Part shown: in pieces, positions 1 to 12,545 of the stretch
Layout: every line of letters begins with the position of its first letter
Position numbering within the stretch: position 1 is the stretch's first letter
Assembly: GCA_009809945.1 (NCBI GenBank)
Contig: WTPW01000549.1
Span: forward strand, 269,336-333,335
DNA length: 64,000 bases
From: Gigaspora margarita
Lineage: Eukaryota > Glomeromycota > Glomeromycetes > Diversisporales > Gigasporaceae
Direction: 5' to 3'
Made by a program: the position numbers and the translations under genes
The notes under the pieces: generated by a model
The model's database searches: none
The model's input: only the letters and a program-made list of their open reading frames with translations
Told to the model about the DNA's origin: nothing

Positions 1-148
1 AGGTCATAACAGGTCATATCACTAAGTTTAATTACTGAGGTCATATAACTAAGTCATACAGATTATATTACCAAGTTTAATTAATAAAATTATATAACTA
101 CAATCATATAATCTCACTAATTAAACTTTGATATGACCTGTTATGACC
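1..148. repeat. MITE-like inverted-repeat element
   Basis: About 33 bases at the left edge (AGGTCATAACAGGTCATATC and onward) recur as reverse complement ending at 148. The interior is AT-rich and non-coding. The left end is at the window edge, so more of the element may lie outside. Family not recognised. Confidence 0.65.
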
Positions 149-180
149 TGGTCATGTGCCAATACTGCTCCGGACAATAA

Positions 181-207
181 GTGTAACACAGATGCTTATT
201 TGTTACA
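181..207. promoter_or_regulatory. Third copy of a GTGTAACA...TGTTACA motif
   Basis: GTGTAACACAGATGCTTATT followed by TGTTACA matches, in the same orientation, the motif just upstream of both cassette genes (17452-17479 and 52691-52718). No gene start is visible below it here; a MITE occupies 1-148. It may be the orphaned upstream region of another gene copy. Function is inferred from position only. Confidence 0.3.
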
Positions 208-640
208 TTTTACTTATTCACGTGGGTAATACAAACCAAAAAAGGATCTGATTTTGAAAATAACCATTACGGATAGTGTTTGTAGTCGATTTATTGACTT
301 AGCCGCTGATTTTTCAAAAAATCGGCTTAGCCGGCTATTAAAAAAACCATAACCAATAAAATTTACCAGGAACATAGTACGAAGTACGAAGTGTATGGTT
401 AACAGGCAACTTACTGTGTACGATTTCATGAATCTTATTGGATGGCGTATTTAAATTGATCATTTGATGTTCATTGACATTACGTATATACTGGGCGTTT
501 GTTTAATGTTATATGAAAGCGTTTTTTGTGTAATTCAATTTTGATAAACTTGTGGCTGTGCGCATCTTCTAAATTCTGGCACATATGGATAGTCATGCAT
601 ACTGAGCAGATCTAATCCTAAATTAGATAAAGAGCATATT
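208..640. other. No recognisable gene
   Basis: Only short, unrecognised open frames are present. A small stem (GCCG..GATTTTTC / AAAAAATCGGC) sits at about 302-325. The stretch from 497 belongs to a direct repeat listed separately. Confidence 0.5.
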
Positions 641-926
641 AATACTGTCAACTATTGATATAACAGATACCCTTAGACTGGATTCACCTCTTTAACAGAC
701 TAATTGCAAAGAAACAAAGTTTTAATAAATAAATAATTTTTAACCATTATAACAGACTAATAATAAAAAAGTCATATAACGGAAATTTTTTTCAGCCCAA
801 ATTTCTGCTATATCGATAGTTGACAGTATTTGATTTGCTTAAATTTGTTTAATGCCATATGAAATCGATTTTTGTGGATTTCATTTTGATAGACTTGTGG
901 CTGTGCAATCTTTCAAATTCTGACAC
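497..926 (+). repeat. Direct repeat pair flanking a MITE
   Basis: Copies at about 497-582 and 843-926 share TTTGTTTAATG..ATATGAAA, a T-rich stretch, CTTGTGGCTGTGC and AAATTCTG.CAC. They lie either side of the 641-830 element. The second copy continues as a short open frame to 1062 that I do not recognise and do not call as a gene. Confidence 0.6.
641..830. mobile_element. Tc1/mariner-like MITE, 190 bp
   Basis: The terminal inverted repeats are about 27 bases with two mismatches (AATACTGTCAACTATTGATA on the left; its near reverse complement ends at 830). TA dinucleotides sit at both ends, fitting a TA target duplication. No coding capacity. Confidence 0.65.
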
Positions 927-1254
927 GATGAGTTTAGCTCATGACAAAGCGATCATTATTGTGAGATTAGTTGTCTTATTGATCACCTTTGATTTTTGTC
1001 ATTTATGGTTAGTCCAGTGCTTTGGTCGAGGTTTTTTAGTTTTTTATTGGGATGACATATGATTTTAGCAGGTTTCTATAAAAATCAGTAAATAGGATAT
1101 ATTGAAGTAGTACTAGGGAGGCTGTGGGCATGTGGACATTAAGGAATGAATTGTCTTTTGTTTCGTTAGCTCTATCTCCCTACCTCCATTTTAAGTGGTT
1201 CTGCAAGTATTAGAGTGTCAGTTTGGTTGGGCGATATATTGAATGTTAAGGATC

Positions 1255-1434
1255 CATGACTACAGTGGTAGTACAATGCAAGGACTGTCAATAGCAATTT
1301 TCAAGCTCCGCAGCTGCAGTAGCAATGCAAGAACTCTTACGAGTGGATAGTTAGGCTCCACAGATGCAGAGGTAATGCAAGGAACTTGTTGGTGGATAGT
1401 TAGGCTCTGTGGTTGCAGTAGCAGTGCAAGGACC
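1255..1434 (+). repeat. 50-bp minisatellite, 3-4 diverged units
   Basis: Units start at about 1305, 1355 and 1405 with CTCC.CAG.TGCAGTAGCAA-type sequence, then TGCAAGAAC and GTGGATAGTTAGG. A weaker unit precedes them from 1255. Less AT-rich than its surroundings. No open frame supports coding. Confidence 0.6.
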
Positions 1435-2112
1435 TGAAATAGATCCTGAAGGATGACACTCCGATTCTCTTTTTAACTATATGGATATGTTAGCTATCTT
1501 TCTTATGTTTGGGATTTTTATGTAGTAGGCGGGCTTTTTAGGACCTTGGAGTTTAGAGAGTTTGGGGACCAAGAGGTGAGTAGATTATGTGTTTGACAAA
1601 TTAGGAGAATAATTGGTATGAGTTCAAATAACTAGTCCTAGCCTAGAGACTTTGTTATAGGCATTGAAGTTTGAGCATATAATGCTAGAGCTTGCTTGGA
1701 TAGCAAACCTTTTCCTATATGTTTTTCATAATATATTTTTTATCATATAACTTAGCAATAAAGTTATCTCTAATGCAATATAGCAGTTTACACATGATTA
1801 CTGTAATCAGTAATGATCATGTGATTTACCATTATCTATATCACTTGATTCAGAATTTGTCCATTTTTAATTAACGCTTTCGTGGAAAACAAACATAATG
1901 AAGTATTAATAATTGGCTGCTGGTATATAAGTATAACAAAAAACTTTTTATGCCCAATTTTTACTATTTTGAAACCTGCAATAATTCTGTTCATTTTAAA
2001 GTTTGTGTTTTAAGAGTTATTAACTTTAATAATTTATTATTCAATAAATTACCGGAATGAGTATGAAATTTAATCCGTTTCCTTTAATGATTATGTAACA
2101 AGAGAACTCATA
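1435..2112. other. No recognisable feature
   Basis: AT-rich sequence with stops in all frames; nothing recognised. Confidence 0.5.
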
Positions 2113-2336
2113 AAGGGCATCCCCAAAATTCTGGGTTGGAATGCTTCGAAATGCATTGGAGTTATAGTCAGCTAGATAGGAATTGATTAATTTTGCCCCA
2201 AGATCTTACTAATAAACCATATCTATTCATTAAGAAAAAATGCCCAGCTGATACTTTTGCTATAGAACCTGCTAACAACTTGGGCTAAATGCTGACCTAG
2301 ATCTGATGCATCCAACCTGGAATTTTGGGAACCCTC
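2113..2336. mobile_element. MITE-like element, ~225 bp
   Basis: Inverted ends of about 30 bases: CCCCAAAATTCTGGGTTGGA near 2119 pairs with TCCAACCTGGAATTTTGGGA near 2311, and the outer GGGCAT/AACCCT stretch is also partly paired. Non-coding. Confidence 0.65.
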
Positions 2337-3640
2337 CTGTAAAATTCGTATCAAGGAGTGTATATGTATAATTAACCATGATGACTAGAATGGCAAGTAA
2401 GTTCTGTTACAGAAATTCTTATAAAATATAATTTCTAGTAAACTTTCAATTGTATATATGTATTTAGTGTACATATTCACTGATTTGGTTTCACTTTAAA
2501 ATTAGCAAATTTAAATGAACCCAACCCGGATTTATGTGAGCTCCAATTATAATCGAGAATTATTTGCTATTAAAATTTATTACAAAGTGAATTTTTACAA
2601 CAACGGTCTTTTAAACTTACATTTAATCCATAATTAAGTGTATAAAAATTTTAATATCTACATGTTTAATTATTAGCTAAAAGTAAGTTAAAAAGGTAGT
2701 TTTTCTGAAAATTACTTCTGAATTTACCCTTACCCATTATACAACCGATTATTCAATGACAAACTGATCCTTCATTACCTGAAAATACCCAAACGCTTCA
2801 AACAACTAGTGATATTGTTTCCTTTACAGCTTGGTATGGCTGTTCTTTGAATATTTATTGCTTATTTTTCTCATATCGAGGCCAAAAAACTAGGTTATTT
2901 GAAGGTTTTGTTTGTTATTCTTACGTCACTTAATAGCAGAAGTTTGTGTAATGGTTTATCGAAAAAAGACCCCTAAAAATCAAATCGGTAGATATGATAA
3001 GAATTCACTTCACAATGTAAACAAATGCTGAGTGCATAATATTAAAAAATTTTCCACGTCCGAAGTCACGGATCAAATGCAAGCATATACAGTACTAAAT
3101 CCTAATAATTGATATATAGCTCACTGCATTTGCCAATTTGTTTCCTGTTAAGATTTTACCAATTTTAACTTTCTTATGATAAAGCAAATTAAAATTTTTT
3201 CAGCATAAGAAAAATAAAACTGATTCAGAACTTATCCCATAATTTCTTCAAACTATGTAAAATCTTAAAAGTGCTCAAATCATCTAATTGAGCTTACACA
3301 AATTTACATTTCTGGTTTTGCATGATAGCATCACGCAGCTACCTTATTATTATATATAATTAAATAAAATTCGCACATAAATTTTTAGCATGTGTCTAAT
3401 ATTTGTAAATAAATTTATTTACTATAATGACAAATTTATACATATCCGCAGATTTGCAGATCACCCCAAAATTTTTGACACACCTGAATTTGACCATTAC
3501 ACAATGCAGGGTGCATCAAATAGTTGACATCCAATCATATGCGTTGTAATCAATGATCGCGCTTATTATTATCTAAGTTAACCAGATAAGTTAACCAGAT
3601 TTAAATGGTAGACTACCTAACTGGGGAATTCCTATTGATT
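2337..3640. other. No recognisable gene
   Basis: AT-rich, no convincing open frame. A short tandem duplication of AGTTAACCAGAT occurs near 3578-3602. Confidence 0.45.
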
Positions 3641-3649
3641 AACAAGATA

Positions 3650-4300
3650 AGTATCATATTTATTTTTTTTTTGTGTACAGTACATCTGTTTTTTTTTTAA
3701 ACCTCTAGTCCTTTTTATAGAGTCACTTCTCTTGAGTCTTGGGGTTTTCATTTCTTGGTGCCTTCTTTTTGCTGATATTATTGTTGGTGTCATCGTTTGT
3801 CGGTGCTGTCATTTTGGCGTTTTTGTGCAAAATCACCCTTAGACCATAAAAATTTAATTATTCAATAAATAGTGTCTTTAGCATCGCTGTTTCACAGGTG
3901 GTTGTCTTTTATATTGCCATTTTATAGGTAGTCACCTTAGATGTCATTTCACAGATGGTCATCTTTGATGTCCCATTTTATATGTGGTCGTTTGGTGTCA
4001 CTTTTTGTTAGTATTTATGTGTTGTATATGGTTTGTATGTTTCTTTGGTGATTGATTGTAGGTTCAATTTTCTGAATAATGTGGTTGACAGTGAATTTCT
4101 TTAACATAGGTGGTATTGAAGTGTTGTGTGGTATGGACCAATTCCTAGACGCATTTCTATTTCTTGACAAATATGGTGGCTTCTTTTGTAATGCAGCGAC
4201 TTTTAGGCTAGGGTTAGTGGATAGGTTGAAGCTAGGGTAAAATTAGCAGTTAGGGTAATGGTTAAAATAGGATTAGTAGTAGAGTACGATGTAGTTTGGT
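3650..4300 (+). repeat. TG-rich degenerate repeat tract
   Basis: Repeated phrases built on GTCAT/GGTGTCATC/GGTGGTCGT (for example TTTCACAGATGGTCATCTTT and TTTTATATGTGGTCGTTTGG at about 3880-4000) run into TTAGGGT-like phrases near 4210-4265. A compositionally similar tract occurs at 55630-56200. I see no coding frame; it may be a decayed protein-coding repeat. Confidence 0.4.
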
Positions 4301-4624
4301 TAACATTTATAGTTATGTTTCAAATGCAATGCAACAAATAAATAAATAAATAAACTGTATCTTTATTTTAATTTTTTTTATTTTTGCAAAACATTAAAGT
4401 TCATGAAAAGAATGAGCTATATAATTATAAGGCAGTAATGTAGTAATTATATTGTAAAGAATCACAGGTGCAGGAATATGTAATAAATTAAATTTTTTCA
4501 AATAAAATAAAGTTTTTAATAAATTATTTTATTATTTATATAATAATAATAATTATGATATATATCAGGTTTATAAAATTTTATAATAAATAAAAATAGT
4601 TACAAAGTTATTTACAAATCTGAA

Positions 4625-4915
4625 TTAAAATATATAGCAAACCCAAATTAAATATGTATTTTGAAACCCAAACTAAATTGTATTGTGAAACCCAAGTAAA
4701 TACATATTGCAAAATCTAAGCTATATATACCGTGAAACTCATACTAAAATATATATCACGAAACTCTAAAATACTAATACTAAATGCATGTCAAAATACA
4801 TTATAAAGCCCAAACCAAATATATGTCGCAAGATCTAAACAAAACTAAATATATGTCACAAGATCTAAACAAAAGTTAAGTGCATATCATTGAGATCTAA
4901 ACAAACTAAAAAGTT
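4625..4915 (+). repeat. ~30-bp degenerate minisatellite
   Basis: Units resemble AAATATATGTCACAAGATCT followed by AAACAAAACT. The last three units (about 4815-4915) are the most alike. No coding frame. Confidence 0.5.
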
Positions 4916-5460
4916 AAACTTTGTGAAGTTTAAATTTTTAAAAATTGAAAAAAATTTTAATTTAAAATTGACTTCTCTTACTTTTTATTAAATTCGATTC
5001 TTTCTAAAAAAAGCTCATAGGTTTTGAGATAGGCTCATGGTTTTATTATATTCTCTAGGAGAGACAACGAATTTGACATGTGATTTTGGGTACATTTTTT
5101 ATTTATATCCAATCAACATGTGATTTTTTGCAGATCATTGTATATTTTGGGGACTAATTTAAAGGCCCAATTTTTAAATTGGCAGATATGACAATAATAC
5201 ATTAGTTTTCTAGTTTTCATATTAAAGATAATTAACAAATTCAAAACCAGTTTGGCGTGGTAGTAACATCGTCAATAAATAAATAAAATTGTAATAAATA
5301 CAAAAAATAGTGCAAATGGTCTTTTTTTTAAAAAAAAAGTTTTTTTATTTAAACAATACAAATTACGGCAATGGCAAATTATGCATCAAATGGGCTTATT
5401 TAATTTTTATTTTTTTTTATTTTTTATTTTTATTATTTTTATTATTATTGATTATATAAA
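4916..5460. other. No gene; homopolymer-rich
   Basis: AT-rich with T runs near 5323 and 5409. Nothing recognised. Confidence 0.45.
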
Positions 5461-5905
5461 ATACTGCCATAGTGAAATATCTCTTGCTCTCCCACAAAAA
5501 ATTGTTCAACCCCTGTAATATTGGCCAATCGAATTTCCGGATCAGGTGTAATGTAAATTTTAAAACAAAGCTACCTTTTTACAAAAAAATACAAATAGCT
5601 TTAATTTTTAATCAGGAAACCACCTTCTGTGGCCTAATTAAAAATGTTCCTCATAAAATTTTACTAACAAAGCATTTTAATTTTATGCTGTTCTCACCCT
5701 AACCCAACTATAATGCATTTTTAGTTTAATGTGCCACTTTTTACTTAGAAAAATAAATGTTTGTTTTGACTATCATGTTACACCTGATCTTAAATTTTGA
5801 TTGGCCAAAATTTTAGGGGTGAACAATTTTTTGTGGGATGGCTACCTAAGTTGTCATGGTGATGTTTCACTACTCTGATCAACCAATTAGACTGCAGTAT
5901 CATGT
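5461..5905. mobile_element. Inverted-repeat element carrying an interspersed repeat core
   Basis: TCCCACAAAAAATTGTTCA at 5490 pairs with TGAACAATTTTTTGTGGGA ending at 5836, and outer pairings (ATACTGC.../...GCAGTAT) suggest ends near 5461 and 5905. The interior has the phrase GTAATG..AAATTTTAAAAC, AAACCACCTTCTGTGGCCTA and TTTTACTAACAA seen again near 27540-27760, 33090-33330, 57300-57480 and 57560-57740. The short open frame at 5472-5702 lies inside it and is not called as a gene. Confidence 0.55.
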
Positions 5906-6059
5906 ATAAAATAAAATCGAAGCGATTATAGTATTTTTTCAAAAATTGACTATAACATGAAATTTTGCATATAGGCTAGTTGTGGCAGAAAATTTTCAAT
6001 ATTACATGACTGAATATTATTTCTGACCTGGTATGATCTATTTATGCCCTCTATTAATA

Positions 6060-7735
6060 AAAATAAAATATTTTAAAACTTTGAATAAAGATTTCTTGAT
6101 AACTATCAGACTAAATTTAATAAAATTTTTATATTTTGATTCTGCAAGTTCATGGATTTCAAATAAAAAAGTTTATTAAATTTTATCAGATGATTATCAA
6201 GATATCTTCACTCAAATTTAGAAAAATCTATCAAAATAATAGCTGTGCCAAAGTTTTTTAAAATTTTGAGCAAAGATATCTTGACAACTGTACAATCAAA
6301 TTTGATAAAATTTTTTATTTGAATTCTATAAATTTATAGAATTAAAATAAAAATATGTTCATCAAATTTAGTCAGATAGTTGTCAAGATATCTTCATTCA
6401 AAGTTTTAAAATCTTAGTGCAGCTTTTATTTTGATAGACATTTTGATTTTTCTCTAACTTTGAGTGAAGATTTCTTAACAACCATCTGACTAAATTTGAT
6501 TCATTGAATTTAGTCAAAGATTTTATCACTCAAAGTTAGAGAAAATTCAAAACATCTATTAAAATAAAAGCTGTGCCAAAGTTTTTTTTAAAACTTTGAG
6601 CAAAGATATTTTGACAACCGTCCAATCAAATTTGATGAACTTTTTTTATTTGAATTTTATAAATTCATAGAATTCAAATAAAAAAAGTTCAATGAATTTG
6701 GTTAGGTAGTTGTCAAGATCTCTTTGATCAAAGTTCTAAAAAAACTTGAGCTCACTTTTATTTGATAGACATTTTGATTTTTTTCAACAACCATCTGACT
6801 AAATTTGATGAATTTTTTTATTTTAAATTTCTATAAATTCATAGAATTCAAGTAAAAAAAACTTCACTAAATTTAGTCAAATGGTTGTCAAGATATCTTT
6901 ACTGCTCAAAGTTAGAGAAAATCAAAACATCTATCAAATAAAAGCTGTGGCAAAGTTTTTTTAAGACTTAGAGCAAAGATATCTTGACAACCACCCGACT
7001 AAATTTGAAGAATGTTTTTTTTTATTTTAATTCAATAAATTTATAGAATTCAACTAAACAAAAGTTTATCAAATTTGATTGGACTGTTGTCAAGATATCT
7101 TTGCTCAAAGTTTTAAAAAAACTTTGTCACAGCTTTTATTTTAATAGTCATTTTGATTTTTCTCTAACTTTGAGTGAAGATTCCTCAACAACTATCTAAC
7201 TAAATTTAATGAAATGTTTTTATTTTGATTCTATAAATTCATAGAATTCAAACAAAAAAAAAGTTTATTGAATTTAATCAGATAGTTGTCAAGATATCTT
7301 TGCTCAAAGTTAAAGAAAAATCAAAATGTCTATCAAAATAAAAGCTGTAGCTAAGTTTTTTTAAAACTTTGAGCAAAGATATCTTGACAACCATCCAATC
7401 AAATTCGATGAACTTTTTTTATTTGAATTCTATAAATTTATAGAATTAAAATAAAAAATGTTCATCGAATTTAGTCAGGTGGTTGTCAAAATATCTTTGC
7501 TCAAAGTTTTAAAAAAACTTTAGTACACTTTTATTTTATAGACGTTTTGATTTTTCTCTAACTTTGAGCAAAGATATCTTTGCAACCATCTGACTAAATT
7601 CAATGAACTTTTTTTATTTGAATTCTATGAATATATAGAATTAAAATAAAAAAATCATCAAATTTAGTCAATGGTTATCAAGAAATCTTTGCTCAAAGTT
7701 AGAGAAAAATCAAAATATCTATTAAATAAAAGGAT
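6060..7735. repeat. Palindromic satellite array, ~5 units
   Basis: The phrase ACTTTGAGCAAAGATATCTT, then GACAACCATCYGACTAAATT, an A/T-rich palindrome round TTCTATAAATTTATAGAAT, and the inverse of the first phrases recur about every 330-360 bases. Each unit is thus close to self-complementary. Linkers carry AAAAGCTGTGSCAAAG and CATTTTGATTTTTCTCTAAC. No coding potential. A diverged relative lies at 54175-55030. Confidence 0.7.
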
Positions 7736-9324
7736 CTGCATATCATTCAGTATCAAAAAAGTAAGTCAGGAGTATCAAAAATGAAAGTTTTGCATCAGAT
7801 ATATATCAATTTAAAATTAATGAGTAATTGGCCAATCATATCTATCTACAATCATGTGATTGTTATTAGCCAATTAGGATGATCAACTACAACTTAGCCT
7901 AGTCGATAAATTTAGATCAACTACAAATACTAATTATAGAAAAATTATTAATTTATATAAGTGTTATGCAGATGCTTATAGTATGAGTTCTATATATGCA
8001 ACAATATTACACAAGATTTATATATAGTGATTATATTAAAAAAATATAAAATTTGCATCAGGTGGAAACATACCAAAATTTATTGGATTTCAAACCAAAC
8101 TTTGCTAGTAGTTTCTTAGTCACTTTGCAAATAAACTATGAAGACCCATCTCTAAGATCCATAATATATGAGAGCTTACTTAGATGTAAGTTTTCTTATA
8201 ATAAGCACTTTATAAGTATAATATTTATACAAAGCTATCCTTTAATCAGCTTGCTGAAATGTTTGTTCTTCTTAAAACTTTGTTAGTTTATTTTTTAGCT
8301 GCTTTATTTTTGAAATATAATAGAGGATCTTTAATGTTTGTGACTTTATAAGATGTAAGTTTTTACAATAATTGATATATAGTCCACTCAAAAATTTTAT
8401 AAATATTTTTAGACATGATTATGAAAAGTTAAATACTAATATATTGGCATTTTATTTTTTATTTTATATTTTTATATTTACTTAAAAATCTTTTTTCTTA
8501 TTTGAATTATTTAGATTCTTCGTGAGTTATAGAAATTGTGCAATTTTAGAAAGCTTTATTGTAGTTCATTATATTATAAAGTTGTAGATGCATATATACA
8601 AACATACTTATAACTATAATGTAAAATAAATACAAAACATGTACTTTATTAACTATAACAATTGTAAGAATAAAATATAAAAAAGAGTGGTTTAATGTTT
8701 CATTATATATATATATTATTATCTCTTAATATGTTATACAAGCAAATTTGCCTACAAAATTTATTTTTTGCACAATTTCTAAAAAAGTAGATAGGAGAGG
8801 TCCCCTAAAACATATTTAAATTAATTCAGTTAGATTTATACAATACTTTGGCAAAGTATTAATTTTAAAATTTGTTATACAGTGCATTTTATCTAAAGCC
8901 AACCTATTTTATATATAGGCGCTAATTTTTTAGCTGTTGTGTAACCTAATTATCCAATAAAAATGCAGAAAAACTTAATACAATTTTAAATTTTATTAAT
9001 AAAATTTAAAATTTTGTTAATAAATTCAAATTTTGTTATGTTTTTTTATATATAAACGTCAAAATTTTAAATCATATGTAAATTTAAATTAAAATAACAC
9101 TAAAAACAAAAAATATTAAAATTTTATTTTGATAGTTTATTAGTCTTTTGCTTAAACTATTAAACTATTAAAAATTTTTTTAAATATCTTTTGTTTTTAA
9201 AAAGTTATATTAATTTAAAAATTTTTATAATTAAAAGGTGATGGCTTTTCATGAAATGCACTATATTAAAAATTTTTACTACCTAAAGATTCTATTTTCG
9301 CCTATATATAACATTATATCAAAA
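7736..9324. other. No recognisable gene
   Basis: Very AT-rich. An open frame at 8053-8286 shows no family resemblance and AT-driven composition, so it is not called. Nothing else recognised. Confidence 0.45.
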
Positions 9325-9615
9325 ATATTAAAATATCTAACAGTGAATAACTTTTGATCCACTGATCCAATTTTGATGCTTTAACTACCTAAGATGATTC
9401 TAATGAACCTAAATCACTAAAATCTAATTACAGAATCCCAAGATCAATAATAATTTGTTTTTATTACAAATCTTTACTGATCTTAGAATTCTGTGATCAA
9501 ATTTTAACAATTTTGGATTTATTAGAATTGTCTCACTAAGACAATCATTTTGGTAGTTAAATCATCTAAAACATATTAGTAGATCAAAGTTATTTAATGT
9601 TAAAGATTTTTAATA
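9325..9615. mobile_element. Foldback MITE, ~290 bp
   Basis: The left arm (AAAATATCTAACAGTGAATA, ACTTTTGATC...) is the imperfect reverse complement of the right arm (...GATCAAAGTTATTTAATGTT AAAGATTTTTAATA). The symmetry continues to a centre near 9460, with CAGAATCCCAAGATCA facing TGATCTTAGAATTCTG. Non-coding. Confidence 0.6.
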
Positions 9616-10244
9616 TATTAATAATAATTTTATTATATATTAATATAATACTTTTAGACCAATTTTAAACAATTTTTTTGAATAATTTTAATTTTTTTAT
9701 TTTAGTAAAACTTAAGATAAATGTTTTAATAATAATTCTGGGATCAAATATATTTAAAATTTTTTTTAAATTTAAAAATTTAATTATTTTCTTTAATAGA
9801 TTAATTCTAACTTTGTATAAATTTATAAAAGGATTTTGCTAACTTGCCTCCAGGTAAAATCACCCAGCTACATGATTTTATATTAACCAATAATATTATA
9901 GAACTTTTAATTATACTATGATACTATATTGGTCAATATGCAGTTTAATAAATACTAGCAAAAGTAAAAATGTCTATTAATTATAATTCTGGTCAAAATT
10001 GTTGATTATTCAGGCAATTTTAAATTATTTATCCAGTTAGGTGATTGACAATTTGGACCAGAACTATAGGTTCTCCAAAATCCAAAATAGTTGAAAATAA
10101 ATTTTATAAGGCATAAGGTGATTTAAATTGTTTAGCTTCAAATATGCAGTCATGAAGAGATCTATCACAATCTAATAGACCTCTGTGATAACTGATAGGT
10201 CCTAATATGCTATATGGCAACTTTAATAATATATGATACCAGAT
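9616..10244. other. No recognisable gene
   Basis: AT-rich; contains small unexplained palindromes such as GGTCAAAATTGT / ACAATTTGGACC at about 9991 and 10048. Nothing recognised. Confidence 0.4.
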
Positions 10245-11951
10245 AAGGGTGCTAACATTTATTACCTACTATAATATCTATTTACTATAGAGGCTTACCC
10301 CACCTCCAGGTAAGGCCACTCCAATTTAATTCATTGTTTTAACATAACAAGTTCAAAATTTTTTAGAGAGGAGGGGATTTAAACAACATATGATTAGGTC
10401 CAGTTTGGGTCTAGCTAGGATCAGAATAGGTCTAGTTTGGGTCCAGTCCAGGATTGGACCAACTCAGACTCTAAATTTTATGCAGACTGGTCTGAATCTG
10501 AATATATTTATATGTATATTTTTTGTGCTGACAAGTTTACTTAGTGCATTAAGTTAGAATTAATTAGTAAAATTTTATGAATCATAAAATTTTATAGAAT
10601 TTTATTAATAAAATTTCATAAAGTCTTATATTACACAAATTTTTATTAATTAATTCTAACTTTATGCACTAAGTAAACATATTCAGCACATAAAAATGTA
10701 TAAAATTGGCAGAGTTATTTTTATTTTACTTAAAATTTGGAGAATAGATGCATAATTTTGGATTTTTAATCAAAAAGTCAAATTTAAGCATCTTTTCTCC
10801 AAATTTCAAGTAAAATAAAAACAATACTACCAATTTAATGTATTTTTAGGCTCCAAACAAGTTTATCTAGTGAATTAACTTAGAATTAATCAGTAAAAAG
10901 TTTGTGAATCATAAGATTTTATAGAATTTTATTAATAAAATTCTATAAAATTTTATGATTCACAAAATTTTACTAATTTATTATAACTCCATGCACTAAA
11001 TAAACTTATTTAGAACCTAAAAATACATTAGAATTATTTTTATTTTACATGAAATTTGGAGAATAGAAGCTTAAATTTTGGATTTTTGATCAAAAAAGTC
11101 AAATTTAAGCATCTTTTCTCCAAATTTCAAGTAAATTAAAACAATTCTGCCAATTTAATGTATTTTTAGGTTCTAAATAAGTTTATTTGGTGCATGGAGT
11201 TAGAATAAATTAGTAAAATTTTGTGAATCATAAAATTTTATAGAATTTTATTAATAAAATTCTATAAAATCTTATGATTCACAAACTTTTTACTGATTAA
11301 TTCTAAGTTAATTCACTAGATAAACTTGTTTGGAGCCTAAAAATACATTAAATTGGTAGTATTGTTTTTATTTTACTTGAAATTTGGAGAAAAAATGCCT
11401 AAATTTGACTTTTTTGATCAAAAATCCAAAATTATGCATCTATTCTCCAAATTTCAAGGATAATAAAAATAAATCTACTGATTTGATATATTTTTAAGTG
11501 CTAAATATGTTTACTTAGTGCATAAAGTTAGAATTAATTAATAAAACTTTGTGTATTATAAGATTTTATAAAATTTTATTAATAAAATTCTATAAAATCT
11601 TATGATTCATAAAATTTTATGAATTAATTCTAACTAACTTATATAATGTTCCTAGATTTAGCATGACTGCATCTCACAGCTACTCTAATTTTGGTGATCT
11701 TTCTGAATGGGTTCATTTTAGTAATATGAAAAGTGAAATTTGAATCTAAGAGTTATATATATATATATATGTTGTTTAACTCCCCTCATAATTTGCTCAA
11801 TCGAGAGAGGGGTTATATTAAACATAGATTTAAATTGGAGCAGCCTAATATATTTAGCTAAATTTGATTAGCTATGATTTTTTTATATGAGGTAAGGTTT
11901 TGCTTAAACCCCCACCCCCTAAAATATTACCTAATAAATATTAGCACCCTA
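10245..11951. mobile_element. Possible 1.7-kb element enclosing a satellite array
   Basis: AGGGTGCTAACATTTATTAC at 10246 is the near reverse complement of sequence ending AATAAATATTAGCACCCT at 11950. The interior holds the 10500-11650 palindromic array plus GGTCCAGT/GGTCTAGTTTGGG phrases at 10400-10500. With only about 27 paired terminal bases the element is tentative. Confidence 0.35.
10500..11650. repeat. Palindromic satellite array, ~310-340 bp period
   Basis: The palindrome ATTTTATTAATAAAATT recurs near 10600, 10927, 11233 and 11574. It is flanked by inverted arms (TTAGAATTAATTAGTAAAAT ... and its complement) and a second inverted pair, GGAGAATAGATGC / GCATCTTTTCTCC. So each unit is made of two nested hairpins. 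Non-coding. Confidence 0.7.
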
Positions 11952-12224
11952 AGTATAATGTGAATTTAATATAGATACTTTATAGAAAATACCAAACTAT
12001 TTAGTTCTTTACTAATGTATTACTCTCTTTTTAAAATTTTTATTGGATTGTGCAGACCCATCAAATATTAATGTAAAAAATTCAGTATGTAACAAGATAG
12101 CTGCAAGTATATGCATTACCTAAATAAGTAACTAATCATATGTACACTATATAAATGCAATGAAAAAAATTCTATATGTTGATATGCATATATATAATAC
12201 ATTTGTACTAGTTTGTGCATCATG

Positions 12225-12545
12225 GTGCATAATGACCTGCTTGTCCACATTTTTGGCAATGCCTTATATGTTTTAAATTACTTGAACCTTTACCTTCATT
12301 AGTCATGTCTTGTACCTTTTGTATCTTTTTTTTGGGTAAATCTTCACCTCCTAATTTATAGTTTTTAGGTTATTGCTCTTTGTGCTTTACATGTATTGGA
12401 TCACAATGACGTATTTTCAACACTTTCTTGTTGTTCGTCTAATTCAATTTTTATTCTTTCAATAAACTTTCCAAGTAACTAACCAACTCATCAACATTAT
12501 TAGCTCGAACTGCATAGTTAAGGGCATTTTAATATAACCTATCCC
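12225..12545 (-). pseudogene. MULE/FAR1-like transposase tail, broken
   Basis: Read on the minus strand, pieces resemble the C-terminal end of the MULE/FAR1-type transposases seen in glomeromycete genomes: NALNYAVRANNVDELVSYLE, a DPIHVKHK phrase, a lysine-rich linker, and a zinc knuckle CQKCGQAGHYAP.C (CX2CX4HX4C). These lie in different frames with stops between, so this is a remnant. It follows directly after the point where the kinase C-lobe exon of the upstream array should begin, so the insertion or rearrangement that brought it here probably removed that exon. A gag-type knuckle is an alternative origin. Confidence 0.45.

Noticed and set aside
5472-5702. 76-codon plus-strand frame
   Set aside because: It lies within an inverted-repeat element, and the same sequence recurs broken elsewhere as an interspersed repeat.
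6060-7735. CRISPR-like array
   Set aside because: Units are hundreds of bases long, palindromic and diverged, without short spacers; the genome is eukaryotic.
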